Assembly (NCBI GenBank): GCA_020634155.1
Contig: JACKCI010000002.1
Coordinates: 744,001-808,000 of the forward strand
Origin: Anaerolineales bacterium
Lineage (GTDB): Bacteria > Chloroflexota > Anaerolineae > Aggregatilineales > J027
DNA length: 64,000 bases
Direction: 5' to 3'
Shown: piece after piece, positions 24,532-32,405 of the stretch
How positions within the stretch are numbered: the first letter of the stretch is position 1
Layout of the letters: each line of letters opens with the position of its first letter
Program-made: the position numbers and the translations under genes
The notes under the pieces: generated by a model
What the model was told of the DNA's origin: nothing
What the model saw: only the letters and a program-made list of their open reading frames with translations
Databases searched by the model: none

Positions 24532-26376
24532 ATGTGGGTCTTAATCCTGCTGGCTTTGGCGTGGGTGGTCTTCAACGCCCCCACCGATGGCCTCTGGTAT
24601 GACGAGACCGTGAACGCCTATCTTGCCACCCATTCATGGGCTACCTTGTGGGAGTGGTCAACCCAGATAGATAATCAACTCCCACTGCATTTTGTGGCCC
24701 TTAAGCTATGGGTGGCAGGCGTCGGGAGTAGCGAATTCTCCTTGCGGGCTTTTTCGCATCTGATGGCATTGTTGGCGCTGGCGGGGGTGATGGCCCTTGC
24801 TCGGCGGCTCGGCGGCTCACGTCAGGCGTGGCTGAGTGGGATACTGTTTGTAGCGTTGGGTAGCTTTCTCTATGCTGCCACTGAGGTTCGCACCTACGCG
24901 CTGGCCTTGGCGCTGTTGGCATGGTCATCGGTGTTTTGCTGGGAGTTGCTGCGAAAGCCATCGCGCCGTCTTATGATGGCTTATCTCCTAACGGCTATCC
25001 TATTGGCATATACCCACTACACAGCATGGCTCGTTATCGGCTTGCAAGTGGCGCTGATGGCTCTAGCGGTTATTGGACAACGCCCCACCACACCCTTGAC
25101 CCGCCCCCAACTGGTACTTATTGGTGGCAGTATTGGGCTGGGGATTATGCCTTGGGTGGTCGCCTTGGGCGGACGTAATTTCAATGAAGGCACTGCGTTT
25201 GAGGGCACCGTCAGCTTCCGGACCGCCCTTGAAACCTACTGGAATTTTGCGCTGTGGGGGCAAAAAATCTTCAACCATGCCGCTACCCAAACCAGCCTCA
25301 TAATCGTAGCATTGGTGGTTATCGCCTTTATCGTGCAGGGGCATCAGCGTTGGCACCCCTATACCCTCTATCTGGTGGCGCTGCTGCTGGTTCCCTTAGC
25401 CTTTATGACCTATTCCTCAACTCATATCGAAGCCAAACTCGCGGGACGGCATACATGGGCGATGTGGCCCAGTATCGCGTTGTTAATGGGTGGAGGGTTG
25501 GCGCAACTACCACGCTGGGCATGGGTGCGCTGGGGAGCAGCCTTGCTAGTGGCAGGTGTCTTAGTAACAGGTAGCCATGCCTTGGATGAGCAATATATGG
25601 GCGAGTTTGACCATGTGCAGGCCATCTTGCAGCACAAGGCAGCATCTACCGACTTGCTCATCTTGCGTGATGGTACCCTGTTTACGGCGGCAGAGTATTA
25701 CAACTTCTCATTGCGCTATACAGGCATTCCCGCTGACAAGCTGACTAATGTCAACCATCGGGTGCAGGTGCATGAAGCGTGGGATGGATTCACCGCGCAG
25801 CTTGATACTACTACACAGCGGGTGTGGGTGCTATCGTGGCAAGGGGATGTGATGGATCCGACCGGATTGGCTTATGCTCTGCCGGAATACTTCAGCACAG
25901 GGCAACGGCGCATCTGGTTAGATGGAGAGACTCGTCTGGTCAGTTATGACATTACATCCGACAAGCCCAATCTACTGGAACATATCATCGCCTATCCGGG
26001 GGTGGTGCAAGTGCCACCTGACGGCCCTAGTTTGTTGGGCTATGATGTGCTGCCAATGCTGAAGGGGCCAGATTGCGGGGTGGTGGTGCATACGTGGTGG
26101 TGGCGCGGCATGACCGACTATCCCCAAACCATGATGAGCGTGCGGCTGGTGGATGAGACAGGACAATGGCTCGTCCAAGTGGATATGCCGCTCGCAGGCT
26201 TTTATTTCGACCAAAGCGATTGGCAGCCCTTCATCCCAACCCTTGGGCGGGTCGAACTCAACGCCCCATGTGCAGTGTGGAATAGCGGACAAGTCACAAT
26301 GATTGAGATGGTCGTTTACGAGCGCGGGGATGCCCTATCGGGTCAGCCTATTGCACTTGGAACGGTTAGCCGTTAG
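24532..26376 (+). CDS. GT39/PMT-type membrane glycosyltransferase (ArnT-like)
   Basis: A 614-aa polytopic protein, starting at MWVLILLALA; an upstream ATG would overlap the previous gene by 29 bp. The first outside loop has the acidic motif L-W-Y-D-E-T-V-N-A-Y of dolichyl/undecaprenyl-phosphate-sugar transferases. About nine to ten TM segments follow up to residue 350 (V-R-T-Y-A-L-A-L-A-L-L-A, L-T-A-I-L-L-A-Y-T-H-Y-T). The last 250 residues form an exported domain. It probably moves a sugar from a lipid carrier onto a surface acceptor. It comes 10 bp after the GlgE-like gene and overlaps the convergent gene downstream by 11 bp. Confidence 0.85.
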   Translation: MWVLILLALAWVVFNAPTDGLWYDETVNAYLATHSWATLWEWSTQIDNQLPLHFVALKLWVAGVGSSEFSLRAFSHLMALLALAGVMALARRLGGSRQAWLSGILFVALGSFLYAATEVRTYALALALLAWSSVFCWELLRKPSRRLMMAYLLTAILLAYTHYTAWLVIGLQVALMALAVIGQRPTTPLTRPQLVLIGGSIGLGIMPWVVALGGRNFNEGTAFEGTVSFRTALETYWNFALWGQKIFNHAATQTSLIIVALVVIAFIVQGHQRWHPYTLYLVALLLVPLAFMTYSSTHIEAKLAGRHTWAMWPSIALLMGGGLAQLPRWAWVRWGAALLVAGVLVTGSHALDEQYMGEFDHVQAILQHKAASTDLLILRDGTLFTAAEYYNFSLRYTGIPADKLTNVNHRVQVHEAWDGFTAQLDTTTQRVWVLSWQGDVMDPTGLAYALPEYFSTGQRRIWLDGETRLVSYDITSDKPNLLEHIIAYPGVVQVPPDGPSLLGYDVLPMLKGPDCGVVVHTWWWRGMTDYPQTMMSVRLVDETGQWLVQVDMPLAGFYFDQSDWQPFIPTLGRVELNAPCAVWNSGQVTMIEMVVYERGDALSGQPIALGTVSR

Positions 26377-27253
26377 CCACCAACCACGGCAACAACCCCA
26401 ACACCACCAGCAACGATATACTGACCAGTCCCCACAGCCAGCGTCGCACAGGGGTGACTACTCCTAATAGCAGATAGCCACTTGCCATAACACCCCCTGC
26501 ATAGGGATTGCTCAAAATAGCGGCGGCTCCACAAATCGAGGCGGCAAGGGCTTCAAAACGATAGCCTGCTTGCACCCATCGCAGCGCAAAAAAGCCAAAG
26601 CCGAGGCTAAACAAGGATGCCAAAATCAGCGCTAAATCAAAGCCAATGAGCAATGCGGGTGCCACTAAGGTTAGGCCCCAACTGATCGTCTCATGGGCAT
26701 CTAATTCGTTGCTAAAATCATAGAGTAGCCAAATCAACAAAAGCACCATCAAGGTTAGCATCCCTCGATAAACTTGGTTGCTGTTAGCCGTGAGTTGGCT
26801 ATCAAAGTAGGTTAAAAGGACGGTCGCACCGACATTGGATGCCTTGAAATCAACGGTAGAAGGTAAGTTTTGATAGGTTGAGGGCGTCGGTAAAGTGTTC
26901 ACGATGAGCAACACCACCATAAACCATGTCAAAAAAGCGGCAAGGGTACGCGGGCCGGGCCAGCCTGTATCGGCATTTTCACCATGTGCAAGGGCTTCTT
27001 CGATGCGGCTCATGCCAATCGTTAGCGTTCCACCAAGGAACACGCCGATAATCATGGAAAACCACATATAGTCGATAACAAGGGTATCCCAACCAAAGAG
27101 GGCACCGAGAAAGACGGCCCCGCTGAGGATCAGGGCCAACACGAAGACCGCGCTCACTGCAATACGCGGCTGGCGGGTGGGGAGGGCAGGCGCTAACATG
27201 GTACCCACGCCCAAGGTCAGCCCCGACAGAATAAACGTGACAAATAAAACCAT
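26366..27253 (-). CDS. Hypothetical polytopic membrane protein
   Basis: A 295-aa integral membrane protein with seven to eight hydrophobic segments and no recognised family motif. The ATG at 27251-27253 is preferred because GGAG precedes it and a TATACT -10-like box (27281-27286) lies upstream. The alternative TTG nine codons earlier adjoins that box. Segments: MVLFVTFILSGLTLGVGTML; ISAVFVLALILSGAVFL-like; the Pro-Thr-rich loop near P-T-P-S-T-Y-Q; and C-terminal LLLGVVTPVRRWLWGLVSIS. It is convergent with the GT39 gene. No function is assigned. Confidence 0.7.
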   Translation of the reverse strand: MVLFVTFILSGLTLGVGTMLAPALPTRQPRIAVSAVFVLALILSGAVFLGALFGWDTLVIDYMWFSMIIGVFLGGTLTIGMSRIEEALAHGENADTGWPGPRTLAAFLTWFMVVLLIVNTLPTPSTYQNLPSTVDFKASNVGATVLLTYFDSQLTANSNQVYRGMLTLMVLLLIWLLYDFSNELDAHETISWGLTLVAPALLIGFDLALILASLFSLGFGFFALRWVQAGYRFEALAASICGAAAILSNPYAGGVMASGYLLLGVVTPVRRWLWGLVSISLLVVLGLLPWLVANG

Positions 27254-27387
27254 GAGGATTGACGCTCCACCGCTTGCCAAGTATAATGCAAAGCCGCGTT
27301 AATACTATAACCAATTTTCCCCATTCTCCGTGTCCGTGACGGCAACGGTTGGTGGTGGTAAAGAGAGAATTGGAGTTTTCTCAGCAA

Positions 27388-27705
27388 ATGTATGCAATAG
27401 TCCGTACCGGCGGGCGGCAATTCCGCGCTACCGTCGGCAAAACCATTGATGTTGAAAAACTGCCCTATAATGAAGGCGATTCAGTGACACTTGATGAAGT
27501 GTTATTAATTGCGCGTGATGGGGGTAATCCAGTTATTGGCAAGCCACTGGTCGATGGTGCAACAGTCAAAGCAACGGTGGTGCGGCAATTCCGTGGCCCC
27601 AAAATCTTGGTCTGGCACTATAAACCCAAGAAACGCTATCGCAAGCGCCAAGGTCATCGCCAATACTACACTCGGCTGAAGATCGAAGCAATTGAAGGGG
27701 TTTAG
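27388..27705 (+). CDS. rplU: 50S ribosomal protein L21
   Basis: A 105-aa ribosomal protein binding 23S rRNA domains near L20. The start is M-Y-A-I-V-R-T-G-G-R-Q-F, as in all L21; an upstream in-frame ATG (27349) is rejected. Typical motifs are G-D-S-V-T-L-D-E-V-L-L-I and the basic C-terminal K-P-K-K-R-Y-R-K-R-Q-G-H-R-Q. Leads the rplU-rpmA-rpmE block. Confidence 0.97.
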   Translation: MYAIVRTGGRQFRATVGKTIDVEKLPYNEGDSVTLDEVLLIARDGGNPVIGKPLVDGATVKATVVRQFRGPKILVWHYKPKKRYRKRQGHRQYYTRLKIEAIEGV

Positions 27706-27716
27706 GAGAGTAGGAA

Positions 27717-28004
27717 ATGGCTCATAAAAAAGGTGGTGGCTCTAGCCGCAACGGGCGTGATAGCAAAAGCAAGCGCCTTGGTGTCAAAAAATACGGTGGG
27801 GAATTTGTGATTTCCGGCAATATTATCATTCGTCAACGGGGTACCAAGTTCTACCCCGGCGAAAATACCGGTATTGGCAAAGACCACACCATCTATGCAA
27901 CATCCGAGGGCTATGTGGTTTTCGCCAGCCGTCGTGATGGCCGTCGTTTCATTCACGTTCTGCCCGAAAACCCGAATCCTCCCCAGAAACAAGAGGTGAA
28001 CTAA
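27717..28004 (+). CDS. rpmA: 50S ribosomal protein L27
   Basis: A 95-aa protein at the peptidyl-transferase centre. It starts M-A-H-K-K-G-G-G-S-S-R-N-G-R-D, the conserved L27 tail that reaches the P site; no cleavable N-terminal extension as in Firmicutes. R-Q-R-G-T-K-F-Y-P-G and H-T-I-Y-A fit the family. GGAG lies upstream, 11 bp after rplU. Confidence 0.97.
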   Translation: MAHKKGGGSSRNGRDSKSKRLGVKKYGGEFVISGNIIIRQRGTKFYPGENTGIGKDHTIYATSEGYVVFASRRDGRRFIHVLPENPNPPQKQEVN

Positions 28005-28006
28005 CC

Positions 28007-28480
28007 ATGCGTGAAGGTATTCATCCCAAATGGTACCCCGATGCCAAGATGATTTGCTTGTCTTGCGGCACTGAGTGGACAATGGGAGCTACTGTACAAG
28101 AACGTCGGTTGGATATTTGCTCCAACTGCCATCCCTTCTATACCGGTGAACAACGGATTGTGGACACCGAAGGGCAAGTTGATCGCTTCTACAAGCGCTT
28201 GAAGCAACGCGACGAATTGGTGGCATCCCTCACCAAAGATGAGGAACCCCTGCCAATTGAAGCGTCCGTGCATGACCTCGAATTGGGCAGCCGTTATACC
28301 CAAATTCTGCAAGACAATGGTTACAACACCATCGGTGCCGTCTTCAACCTACTCAATGAAAAAGGTGATGATGGCCTATTGAGCATGTCTGGCATTGGTC
28401 GAAAGGTCTTGGCGGATGTCAAGCGTAAGCTGCGCTCATTTGGTTTTGAACTTGCATCCCAAGGTGACGAGGCCGAGTAA
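28007..28480 (+). CDS. rpmE: 50S ribosomal protein L31 fused to an RNA polymerase alpha-CTD-like domain
   Basis: A 157-aa protein, about twice the usual L31 length (66-90 aa). Residues 1-65 are zinc-type L31: M-R-E-G-I-H-P-K-W-Y, C17-x2-C20 and C38-x2-C41-H-P-F-Y-T-G. After an acidic linker (70-82), residues 83-150 read like the RpoA C-terminal helix-hairpin-helix. H-D-L-E-L-G-S-R (89-96) parallels D-D-L-E-L-T-V-R of E. coli; Y-N-T-I-G and L-L-S-M-S-G-I-G-R-K-V-L follow. R96 aligns with DNA-contact R265, G131 with G296 and K133 with K298; N268 and S299 are replaced by Gln and Val. Two bp after rpmA, with a terminator 29 bp past the stop. I infer a ribosome protein able to touch DNA, RNA or polymerase; the function is unproven. 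Confidence 0.92.
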   Translation: MREGIHPKWYPDAKMICLSCGTEWTMGATVQERRLDICSNCHPFYTGEQRIVDTEGQVDRFYKRLKQRDELVASLTKDEEPLPIEASVHDLELGSRYTQILQDNGYNTIGAVFNLLNEKGDDGLLSMSGIGRKVLADVKRKLRSFGFELASQGDEAE

Positions 28481-28508
28481 AGGCCACGTCGATTCACCAG
28501 CAATGGAT

Positions 28509-28541
28509 AAGGCAGGTGTTCCCTCATCTGCCTTTTGTTTT
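28509..28541 (+). terminator. Intrinsic terminator after rpmE
   Basis: AAGGCAGGTG (28509-28518), loop TTCCCT, CATCTGCCTT (28525-28534), then TTGTTTT. The 10-bp stem has one G-T pair. It ends the ribosomal protein block ahead of tdk. Confidence 0.85.
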
Positions 28542-28566
28542 GCTTAACTCAGAAAGGAACTCCACC

Positions 28567-29157
28567 ATGAAACACCGCAAAGGGCGGGTTGAGGTGATCT
28601 GTGGCAGCATGTTCAGCGGCAAAACCGAGGAACTGATTCGGCGGGTACGGCGTGCCCAAATCGCCCACCAAACCATTCAAGTTTTTAAGCACAAAATTGA
28701 TGACCGCTATCATCAAACTCGCGTCACCTCCCACAGTGGGCAAGACTTTGTGGCTGAACCCGTCACCTGTACCGCCGATATTATTGAGCGCCTTAGCCCC
28801 GAAACCACCGTCGTCAGTATTGATGAAGCTCAATTTTTTGACCAAGACCTGATTGCCCTTGTTGAACAATTGGCCCATGAGGGCAAGCGAGTCATTATTT
28901 CAGGGCTGGATATGGACTTTCGGGCTGAACCCTTTGGCCCCATGCCCACGCTCATGTGCCTTGCCGAAGAAGTCACCAAGCTACACGCCATTTGTATGGT
29001 GTGTGGGGAAGATGCGACCCGCACCCAGCGTCTTATTAATGGCGCACCTGCTGACTATGATGACCCTGTGATTATGGTTGGGGCCGCCGAGGTTTATGAA
29101 GCACGCTGCCGCGAACATCATGAAGTGCCACGCCGCAACGGTAAGCACGGAGGCTAA
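28567..29157 (+). CDS. tdk: Thymidine kinase, type II
   Basis: A 196-aa salvage enzyme making dTMP from thymidine and ATP. The start is M-K-H-R-K-G-R-V with GAAAGGA upstream; an earlier in-frame ATG lies within the terminator. P-loop G-S-M-F-S-G-K-T, catalytic region D-E-A-Q-F-F, lasso G-L-D-M-D-F-R-A-E-P-F-G-P-M, and Zn ligands C-M-V-C-G and the late A-R-C-R-E-H-H. It probably starts its own transcript after the rpmE terminator, with the TlpA-like gene 3 bp downstream. Confidence 0.95.
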   Translation: MKHRKGRVEVICGSMFSGKTEELIRRVRRAQIAHQTIQVFKHKIDDRYHQTRVTSHSGQDFVAEPVTCTADIIERLSPETTVVSIDEAQFFDQDLIALVEQLAHEGKRVIISGLDMDFRAEPFGPMPTLMCLAEEVTKLHAICMVCGEDATRTQRLINGAPADYDDPVIMVGAAEVYEARCREHHEVPRRNGKHGG

Positions 29158-29160
29158 ACC

Positions 29161-29853
29161 ATGAAGCACATCGGGATATTACTTGGCCTGCTATTGAGCA
29201 TTATCGCCTGCACCGACCGCACTACAGGCACCCGCCCCGATGTATATATCGTTTATGCCAGTGAAACACCCGCCCCACTGGTGGAGCCATCCCACACCCC
29301 ACAACCTACCCAAACTGGAACCCCCACCCCTTTGCCATCGCCAACCCTTGCCGCCACACCCCGTCGTGTGACCGTCTCACGGGTCAGCGATAGCATTGAT
29401 TTATCGACCCAGCAGTTAATCAAAGTGGGTCAACCTGTGCCGCCCATCGTTTTGACCGACATTGACGGCACCCCGTATCAGCTTGACCAACAGCAAGGGC
29501 GGGCTATCTTGATAAATTTCTGGACGGTGGGCTGTGGGTCGTGCTTCTATGAGTTTCCCCTATTTCAACAAGTACGCGAGGGCATCAGCGCTGACGACTT
29601 GCTGATTCTCTCGGTGAATGTCAGCGATTTTGCTGAGGAGACTCGTATCCTTGCCGCACAACTGGGTATCACCTTCCCGATGGTGGTTGACCCCAATGCC
29701 GACATCTTTACCACTTTCTTTGGAGGGGCGGTGGTGCCGACGACCATCTTCATCGGAGCGGATGGCGTGGTGGCGGGCAGTTTTCCGGGGCCAATGGATG
29801 CCCGCCTGCTTGCCCAACGCCTTGCTGCACTTGACCTCACGTTTAGCAGCTAA
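29161..29853 (+). CDS. TlpA-like thioredoxin-fold lipoprotein
   Basis: A 230-aa exported redoxin. The lipoprotein signal L-L-S-I-I-A-C puts the lipid Cys near residue 17. A Thr/Pro-rich linker (residues 30-65) precedes the thioredoxin fold with F-W-T-V-G-C-G-S-C-F-Y-E-F. The active site is CGSC, not the CPPC or CPTC usual in TlpA, so its redox potential may differ. A cis-Pro (G-A-V-V-P-T-T-I-F-I) is kept. Likely roles are disulfide reduction for cytochrome assembly or general thiol exchange in the envelope. Convergent with the DinB gene (4-bp overlap). Confidence 0.87.
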   Translation: MKHIGILLGLLLSIIACTDRTTGTRPDVYIVYASETPAPLVEPSHTPQPTQTGTPTPLPSPTLAATPRRVTVSRVSDSIDLSTQQLIKVGQPVPPIVLTDIDGTPYQLDQQQGRAILINFWTVGCGSCFYEFPLFQQVREGISADDLLILSVNVSDFAEETRILAAQLGITFPMVVDPNADIFTTFFGGAVVPTTIFIGADGVVAGSFPGPMDARLLAQRLAALDLTFSS

Positions 29854-30365
29854 AAGTCCTGATTAGGAGCATAGCCACGCTTCTCCCACGCATAGAACAG
29901 CAAATCGAGTTCAGTGGTTGGCGCACCCAGCCGATACAAGCCAGCAAGGGTTTGGGCGCGATGGTCTTGACTGTGCATGGCTACCTGCAAAATGGCCTCA
30001 TAGACCGTGATGGGTGGTCGGGCCTCGCCCCAAAATTCGGGATGGACTTCGCGCTCTAGCTCGGCGGGGGTTACGGTAGCGAGATAAGCCAGCACCATCT
30101 GTTCGACCTCATCCCATTTAGCGCGGATAGTGGTGCGGGTAGCGACATCTTTCTCAGAAACAAAGTTGATTTCACCCGTAGCCAAAAAGCCAAACCACCA
30201 ATACTCAACGCTCATGGTATGGTCTACTTGGTTATGGATAGACCCGATGGAGTAGTCGAGTGGTGCATCAAATTGCTCCTCGGTCAGTTGTTCAATACAG
30301 CCCCACACTCGACGGTGCGCCCAAAAGTTATAGCGGTATAACTCCAGTAGGTAGTCAACATTCAT
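29850..30365 (-). CDS. DinB family protein
   Basis: A 171-aa four-helix-bundle protein of the DinB/YfiT metal-binding superfamily. Metal-ligand His are visible in N-Q-V-D-H-T-M-S-V-E-Y and H-S-Q-D-H-R-A-Q, with the N-terminal Y-R-Y-N-F-W-A-H-R-R. Relatives bind Ni, Zn or Fe, and some act as thiol transferases; others have no known activity. It stands alone, divergent from glnS. Confidence 0.85.
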   Translation of the reverse strand: MNVDYLLELYRYNFWAHRRVWGCIEQLTEEQFDAPLDYSIGSIHNQVDHTMSVEYWWFGFLATGEINFVSEKDVATRTTIRAKWDEVEQMVLAYLATVTPAELEREVHPEFWGEARPPITVYEAILQVAMHSQDHRAQTLAGLYRLGAPTTELDLLFYAWEKRGYAPNQDF

Positions 30366-30456
30366 TACGGTAGCCTCATTTGAATAGTCGCCGATAGTGA
30401 CTAGTATAGCTTAGATAGAACAAAAATTCTACCCAATGATTGGAAGGTTAGCACAC

Positions 30457-30485
30457 TTTAAACTGAAGAAAGCATCGGTTATGCT
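30457..30485 (+). promoter_or_regulatory. Candidate promoter for glnS
   Basis: TTTAAA, 17 bp, TATGCT. The start codon follows 34 bp after the -10. Each box matches the consensus at four of six bases, so the call is tentative. Confidence 0.35.
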
Positions 30486-30519
30486 AGTGGGAAATTTCAC
30501 GCTAGACGAGGCATGATTC

Positions 30520-32208
30520 ATGACCAGTGATGGAACTGTAACCACAACCAACTTTATCCGAGAGATTATCGACCAGCACAATGATGCGGGGCGCTTTGGT
30601 GGACGTGTGCATACGCGCTTCCCACCCGAACCCAACGGCTATCTGCATATTGGACACGCCAAGTCCATCTGCCTGAATTTTGGACTGGCTGAGAGCTATG
30701 GGGGCAAGTGCAACCTGCGCTTTGATGACACCAACCCCACCAAGGAAGAGCAAGAGTACATTGATGCCATCATGCGTGATGTGCGCTGGCTCGGTTTTGA
30801 TTGGGAAGACCGACTCTTTTTCGCCTCTGACTACTTCGACCAACTCTATCAATGGGCCGTGCAATTGATTCAAATGGGCAAAGCCTATGTTGATCACCTC
30901 AGCGCCGATGAGATGCGCGAGTATCGCGGCACCTTGACCACCCCCGGCAAGGATAGCCCCTACCGTGCGCGCTCCATTGAGGAGAACTTGGCTCTGTTTG
31001 AGCAGATGCGGAATGGCGAATTTCAAGAGGGGGAGTGCGTGCTACGGGCTAAGATTGATATGACTTCGCCTAACCTCAATCTGCGCGACCCAGTGCTGTA
31101 TCGCATTTTACATGCCCACCATCCCCGCACGGGTGATAAATGGTGCATCTATCCCATGTATGACTTCGCGCATGGGCAATCTGACTCAATTGAAGGCATC
31201 ACCCATTCCATCTGCACACTGGAATTTGAGGATCACCGCCCGCTTTATGATTGGTTGATTGACCAGTTGGGCATCCACCACCCGCAGCAAATCGAGTTCG
31301 CCCGCCTCAACATCAACTATACGGTGATGAGCAAGCGGCGTTTGGTGCGGCTGGTCACCGAGAGCCATGTGCGCGGCTGGGATGACCCGCGTATGCCAAC
31401 CCTATCAGGCATGCGGCGGCGCGGCTATCCTCCACAAGCTATCCGCAGCTTTGTCGAGGAAACCAGCGTTACCCGCCAAAACAGCGTCAATGAAATTGGC
31501 TTGCTGGAGCATCACATCCGCCAGTACCTCAATCAACATGCGCTGCGGGTAATGGCGGTACTCAACCCTCTACGGGTGGTGATTGACAACTACCCTGAAG
31601 GCCAAGTCGAAGAACTGGACGCCATCAATAATCCCGAAGACGAAAGCGCTGGAACGCGCAAGGTACCCTTCTCACGGGTGCTGTATATCGAGCAAGAAGA
31701 TTTTATGGAAGACCCGCCCAAGAAGTTCTATCGGCTGGCTCCGGGGCGTGAGGTACGTCTGCGCTATGGTTATTTCATCAAGTGCGTGGATGTGGTCAAG
31801 GATGCCGAGGGTAATGTAGTCGAACTGCACTGCACTTTTGACCCTGAAACACGCGGCGGATATGCCCCTGATGGGCGCAAGGTGCAAGGGACGCTGCATT
31901 GGGTGTCGGCTGACCATGCACTTGAAGCTGAAGTCCGCTTATATGAGAGCTTATTCAGCAAGCCTAATCCCAATGATGTGGAAGATGGGCAAGATTTCAC
32001 CGATTTCATCAACTCTGATTCACTACAGGTCTTGACCGGATGCCGTATTGAGCCATCGGTAGCGACAGCCGAACACGGCACCCGTTACCAGTTTGAGCGC
32101 CTTGGCTATTTCAATATCGACCTTGACTCCATACCTGAGCGCTTAGTATTCAACCGCACCGTAACGCTCAAAGATTCGTGGAGCAAGATTCAGCAAAAGG
32201 GCGGCTAG
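30520..32208 (+). CDS. glnS: Glutamine--tRNA ligase
   Basis: A 562-aa class I aminoacyl-tRNA synthetase. The HIGH motif is in P-N-G-Y-L-H-I-G-H-A-K-S (about residue 42), the discriminating R-F-D-D-T-N-P follows, and the KMSKS-like loop is V-M-S-K-R-R-L. W-D-D-P-R-M-P-T and the C-terminal beta-barrel anticodon-binding domain (R-V-L-Y-I-E-Q-E-D-F, then G-R-E-V-R-L-R-Y) identify GlnRS rather than GltX. Presence of GlnRS implies direct Gln-tRNA charging. Monocistronic by position. Confidence 0.97.
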   Translation: MTSDGTVTTTNFIREIIDQHNDAGRFGGRVHTRFPPEPNGYLHIGHAKSICLNFGLAESYGGKCNLRFDDTNPTKEEQEYIDAIMRDVRWLGFDWEDRLFFASDYFDQLYQWAVQLIQMGKAYVDHLSADEMREYRGTLTTPGKDSPYRARSIEENLALFEQMRNGEFQEGECVLRAKIDMTSPNLNLRDPVLYRILHAHHPRTGDKWCIYPMYDFAHGQSDSIEGITHSICTLEFEDHRPLYDWLIDQLGIHHPQQIEFARLNINYTVMSKRRLVRLVTESHVRGWDDPRMPTLSGMRRRGYPPQAIRSFVEETSVTRQNSVNEIGLLEHHIRQYLNQHALRVMAVLNPLRVVIDNYPEGQVEELDAINNPEDESAGTRKVPFSRVLYIEQEDFMEDPPKKFYRLAPGREVRLRYGYFIKCVDVVKDAEGNVVELHCTFDPETRGGYAPDGRKVQGTLHWVSADHALEAEVRLYESLFSKPNPNDVEDGQDFTDFINSDSLQVLTGCRIEPSVATAEHGTRYQFERLGYFNIDLDSIPERLVFNRTVTLKDSWSKIQQKGG

Positions 32209-32213
32209 AGTAG

Positions 32214-32354
32214 CTACATCAGGGCAAGGACAATCAAAATCAACACGTTAAAGATGGTGCCGACAATAGTGTCCTTCCAGCCCAATATCGTTACGAATAA
32301 AGATAGGCAGGTCGTGGTCAATACTGCGCCCTGCCACCACTCCGCTATTGACAA
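32214..32354 (-). pseudogene. Short membrane-peptide ORF, possibly a gene remnant
   Basis: A 46-codon frame opens with TTG and reads S-I-A-E-W-W-Q-G-A-V-L-T-T-T, then L-S-L-F-V-T-I-L-G-W-K-D-T-I-V, then two hydrophobic runs ending N-V-L-I-L-I-V-L-A-L-M. It looks like the C-terminal two helices of a larger membrane protein. The frame is open only about 30 codons further upstream, with no ATG and no hydrophobic sequence there. A 5'-truncated remnant fits best; a real small membrane protein is possible. It is convergent with glnS (5-bp gap). Confidence 0.4.
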
Positions 32355-32405
32355 ACAGGGGGCTTTATAGGGGCAACAATCCGAACTGACGTCACCCGTG
32401 TTGAA

